DNA from: JBCBST01 sp039819115
GTDB lineage: Bacteria > Bacteroidota > Rhodothermia > Balneolales > Balneolaceae
Direction of reading: 5' to 3'
Assembly (NCBI GenBank): GCA_039819115.1
Contig: JBCBST010000063.1
Span: forward strand, 1 to 17,756
DNA: 17,756 bases
Shown here: in pieces, positions 15,532 through 17,756 of the stretch
Layout: every line of letters starts with the position of its first letter
How positions within the stretch are numbered: the first letter of the stretch is position 1
Position numbers and translations under genes: made by a program
The notes under the pieces: model-generated
Told to the model about the DNA's origin: nothing
The model's input: the letters and a program-made list of their open reading frames with translations, nothing else
Databases searched by the model: none

Positions 15532-16968
15532 ATGAAATACCTATATCTTGGTTTATTGGTGGTTGGGTTACTGATACCCATTGCAGGAAATTCCCAGCAG
15601 ACAGATACCGTTACTCTTTTAGAGCTGGACACCTTTCTGGATATCGTAAAGAAGAACCATCCCGTTTCGCTCCAGGCAGAGCTGCTGAATGATGACGCAA
15701 ATGCTGCTTTGTTGGGTGCCAGAGGAGCCTTTGATCCGAAGCTGTATGCCGATGTATCCGAAAAGGATTTTGATGAAAAGGATTATTACCAGCTCATTGA
15801 TGCCGGATTAAGCATTCCCACATGGCTGGGACTGGATTTCAAAACCGGGTTTGAACGGGGGCGGGGGTTATTTCTCAATCCTCAGAATAACACCCCAACG
15901 GATAATGGACTTCTGTTTGCCGGTGTGACTGTACCCGTGGGTCAGGGTTTATTCATTGATAAACGCCGTGCGGATGTACGCCAGGCGCGCATACTTCAGG
16001 AAAATAATGAGGCAGAACGAACCATCGTGTTGAACAACCTTTTACTGGAAGCAGGTAATACGTATTGGGATTGGGCACAGGCATATGGTGCGAAACGGAT
16101 ATTTGAAGATGCGCTTGCCCTTGCTCAGCAACGCTTCGAAGCGGTTAAAGTGGGCGCGCGTATTGGTGATTTAGCACCCATTGACACTGTTGAGGCGAGT
16201 TTACAGGTTCAGATCCGGTTTGTAGACCTTCAGCAGGCAAACCTGGATTTTGCTAATGCTACGGCAGAATTAGCGGTTTTTCTTTGGGCTGATGGGATTG
16301 TACCTCTTGAGATCACGGCAGGAACTGTGCCCTTTTATTACGAAGATCTTGTTCCTCTTCCGGTTATGGACAACTATATCACCCTCATGGATACATTGAT
16401 CCAGATACACCCGGAGCTTCAGCAGTCTCAATTGAAAATAAACAGTCTGCTTTTAGACCGAAGACTGAAGAAGGAGGAGTTTAAACCAGTGGTTAACCTG
16501 AGTTATAAACCCATTACGGAGCCTGTGGGAGGAGCGCCGCTGGGTGAACTTTCGGAGAATAACTTTACGTGGGGACTTACCTTCAGCTTTCCCCTGTTAT
16601 TGCGAAAAGCAAGAGGAAGTGTGCAACAGGCCAGCATTAAAGTAAAAAATGCTGAATTTGACCTGGAGAATAAGTCACAAATGCTTTTTCAAAAAGCTCA
16701 AATTGCACTCAATGAGTGGGAAACGACCTTTACCCAAACCGTGCAATATGAACAAACGGTAGGGGACTATTTCCGATTGCTGGAAGCAGAACGCCAACGT
16801 TTTGATGCTGGGGAGAGCTCCTTATTCCTGGTGAACTCGAGAGAAACAAGCTTTATCAATGCCAAGGTGAAACAGGTGGAGTTTTCTACTAAAAACCGAA
16901 AGGCCATTCTTAAAACCGATTTCGCCTTTGGGGTACTAAGCCAGGAGCTAAATCCGATTACTCAATAG
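15532..16968 (+). CDS. TolC-family outer membrane efflux/secretion channel
   Basis: This 478-aa protein has a clear signal peptide (MKYLYLGLLVVGLLIPIAGN, cleavage near residue 20-22). It contains two tandem outer-membrane-efflux-protein repeats. The first begins LDTFLDIVKKNHPVSLQAEL (32-51) and carries RIGDLAPIDTVEA, a typical TolC helix signature. The second begins near residue 285 (LMDTLIQIHPELQQSQLKIN) and includes FDAGESSLFLVNSRE. Trimeric family members form a beta barrel in the outer membrane and a long periplasmic alpha-tunnel that docks the adaptor. It starts 12 bases after the HlyD-type gene and is the last gene of the operon. The length is ordinary for the family. Confidence 0.94.
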   Translation: MKYLYLGLLVVGLLIPIAGNSQQTDTVTLLELDTFLDIVKKNHPVSLQAELLNDDANAALLGARGAFDPKLYADVSEKDFDEKDYYQLIDAGLSIPTWLGLDFKTGFERGRGLFLNPQNNTPTDNGLLFAGVTVPVGQGLFIDKRRADVRQARILQENNEAERTIVLNNLLLEAGNTYWDWAQAYGAKRIFEDALALAQQRFEAVKVGARIGDLAPIDTVEASLQVQIRFVDLQQANLDFANATAELAVFLWADGIVPLEITAGTVPFYYEDLVPLPVMDNYITLMDTLIQIHPELQQSQLKINSLLLDRRLKKEEFKPVVNLSYKPITEPVGGAPLGELSENNFTWGLTFSFPLLLRKARGSVQQASIKVKNAEFDLENKSQMLFQKAQIALNEWETTFTQTVQYEQTVGDYFRLLEAERQRFDAGESSLFLVNSRETSFINAKVKQVEFSTKNRKAILKTDFAFGVLSQELNPITQ

Positions 16969-16969
16969 A

Positions 16970-17004
16970 AAAGGGTTGTTACAGACCAGCCCTTTCCTTT
17001 TAGT
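16970..17004. terminator. Terminator hairpin after tolC-type gene, plausibly bidirectional
   Basis: AAAGGGTTG (16970-16978) pairs with CAGCCCTTT (16987-16995), one G-T wobble, 8-base loop. T-rich bases follow on the plus strand (CCTTTTAG), and the minus-strand reading ends CCCTTTTC. It begins 2 bases after the tolC stop and could end transcripts from either side. Confidence 0.7.
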
Positions 17005-17005
17005 T

Positions 17006-17185
17006 CTATTTGTACGATCGCAATTGAATTAAGTCGTCACGATAATTCTTAAGTGAGGGATAAGACGATACTGTCATGAACTCCAAGAGATCGATTACCG
17101 CTTTATGAGAGATGTTCACAAGTGTCACCCGAAGTTGTCCGGGTTGATGGGTACACTGAAAGATACTTCCTAACCACATCCTCAT
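17006..17185 (-). CDS. Possible small protein of 59 aa, unrecognised
   Basis: An ORF on the minus strand runs from an ATG at 17185 (alternative ATG two codons later) to a TAG at 17006-17008, encoding 59 aa. An in-frame stop lies three codons before the ATG, so it is closed upstream. The product has a hydrophobic/beta-like first half (GQLRVTLVNISHKAVIDLLEF) and a basic, aromatic tail (YPSLKNYRDDLIQLRSYK). There is no signal peptide, and I recognise no family. In favour of it being a gene: it converges on tolC with a shared terminator-like hairpin in the 37-base gap, and it fills an otherwise empty stretch of about 300 bases. Against it: short length and no homology that I can name. Confidence 0.38.
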   Translation of the reverse strand: MRMWLGSIFQCTHQPGQLRVTLVNISHKAVIDLLEFMTVSSYPSLKNYRDDLIQLRSYK

Positions 17186-17267
17186 GCTATTCTATAGCCA
17201 CAGCAATTATTCGTAACGTCCAACACTCTGTCTTAAGAGTACAACTCATAATCAACAAACCAAACCA

Positions 17268-17642
17268 ATGAGTACAAATATGAAACTAGGGAAACTATTG
17301 GCACTTTTTGCTGTTGTCATCACCCTGTCGGGTTGCGGATTAAACAGCACCGTGGTGTATAACTTAAACTCTTCGCAAACAGTCGTTGAACTAGGGGAGC
17401 GGAATTTCGAAATCATAGACCGGGTACAGGGTGAGGCAGAAGTATCTTATATCCTGTTTTTCGGGGGACGAAAAGTTCAGGCGTTAAACGACGCAGCAAT
17501 GGCCAACTTATTGGAAAAAGCGAACCTTAAGGGATCACAGGCATTGGTTAATGTGACGACAGAGCGCTATAACGAATCGTACATATTGTATAATGTGGCA
17601 AAAGTTATTGTCAGCGCCCATGTAGTAGAGTTTAAAGACTAA
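17268..17642 (+). CDS. Small lipoprotein, DUF6567-like
   Basis: This 124-aa protein has a lipoprotein signal: basic n-region (MKLGK), hydrophobic LLALFAVVITL, then the lipobox LSGC with Cys23 as the predicted lipid-modified residue. The mature ~100 residues match the pattern I remember for DUF6567, a Bacteroidota-enriched family of small lipoproteins. That pattern is an N-terminal FEI-x-x-x-VQGEA strand, a short Gly-Gly loop (LFFGGRK), a helix ending in LLEKANLKGSQALVNV, and a C-terminal strand pair ending VVEF. No function is known. It would be anchored in the inner or outer membrane. There is no strongly acidic surface-export signal right after the Cys. An ATG at 17280 is an equally good start. 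A strong hairpin follows the stop. Confidence 0.8.
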   Translation: MSTNMKLGKLLALFAVVITLSGCGLNSTVVYNLNSSQTVVELGERNFEIIDRVQGEAEVSYILFFGGRKVQALNDAAMANLLEKANLKGSQALVNVTTERYNESYILYNVAKVIVSAHVVEFKD

Positions 17643-17651
17643 CTCTGTTTG

Positions 17652-17686
17652 GTAAACCACGAGGTGTAACCCACCTTGTGGTTTAT
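17652..17686 (+). terminator. Long hairpin after the lipoprotein gene (no U-tract)
   Basis: AAACCACGAGGTG (17654-17666) pairs with CACCTTGTGGTTT (17672-17684), 13 bp with a single G-T wobble. The outer T-A and G-T pairs extend it, and the loop is 5 bases. It begins about 10 bases after the stop. No T-run follows. It is a likely 3'-end stabiliser or non-canonical terminator. The remaining 70 bases to the window end show nothing recognisable. Confidence 0.5.
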
Positions 17687-17756
17687 GCTCCTGAAAAAGT
17701 AGAGAGAATAGTAATCGGGTACTGGCCATACAATTATTGAGTAAGCGCTAAAAATA

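Noticed and set aside
17076..17108. Ten-codon plus-strand ORF in the tolC-lipoprotein gap
   Set aside because: It is too short, with no start context. The minus-strand 59-aa ORF explains the region better.
1..17756. tRNA or rRNA genes
   Set aside because: No cloverleaf with a T-arm GTTCRA core in a suitable context and no conserved rRNA segments were seen by eye. A tRNAscan-type search would be decisive.

Overview
The window reads as chromosomal DNA from a Bacteroidota-like bacterium, most plausibly the Balneolaceae/Rhodothermota side of that superphylum. This is inferred, not proven. The support is: A-rich start contexts mostly without Shine-Dalgarno sequences; putative -7 promoter elements of the TAnnTTTTGG type; a Thermus/Bacillus-type AsnRS; a small lipoprotein resembling the DUF6567 family; and a SulP transporter with the STAS signature common in that group. 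GC is moderate, by eye in the mid-40s percent.

Layout. (1) Bases 1-136 hold a perfect 37-bp inverted repeat that begins at the first base of the window. (2) 249-2541, plus strand, is an accessory block: an SDR oxidoreductase, a six-helix membrane protein (DUF4386-like) and an overlapping ParD/ParE toxin-antitoxin pair. (3) 2622-4214, minus strand, is a SulP/SLC26 anion transporter with a C-terminal STAS domain. A decayed VOC/glyoxalase fragment lies divergently upstream of it. (4) 4653-6320 is an exported serine hydrolase of the class C beta-lactamase fold with an extra N-terminal beta-rich domain. (5) 6533-11896 is a housekeeping block: rpsO, pnp, an M16 processing-type zinc peptidase and asnS. 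Strong intrinsic terminators follow rpsO and pnp. (6) 12012-16968 is a compact operon for a tripartite, type-1-secretion-like envelope exporter: a small putative exported protein, an ABC half-transporter, a HlyD-type membrane fusion protein and a TolC-type outer membrane channel. A hairpin readable on both strands follows. (7) The right edge has a possible 59-aa minus-strand ORF facing tolC, and a small DUF6567-like lipoprotein.

The most unusual element is the ABC subunit of the exporter. Walker A is intact, but the Q-loop Gln, the LSGGQ signature, the Walker B Asp-Glu order and the H-loop His are all changed, although its HlyD and TolC partners look normal. A second theme is a recurrent TTTTGGTA core upstream of four genes, probably the housekeeping -7 promoter element. 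Its placement predicts a (nearly) leaderless mRNA for the serine hydrolase and an autoregulatory operator for parDE.
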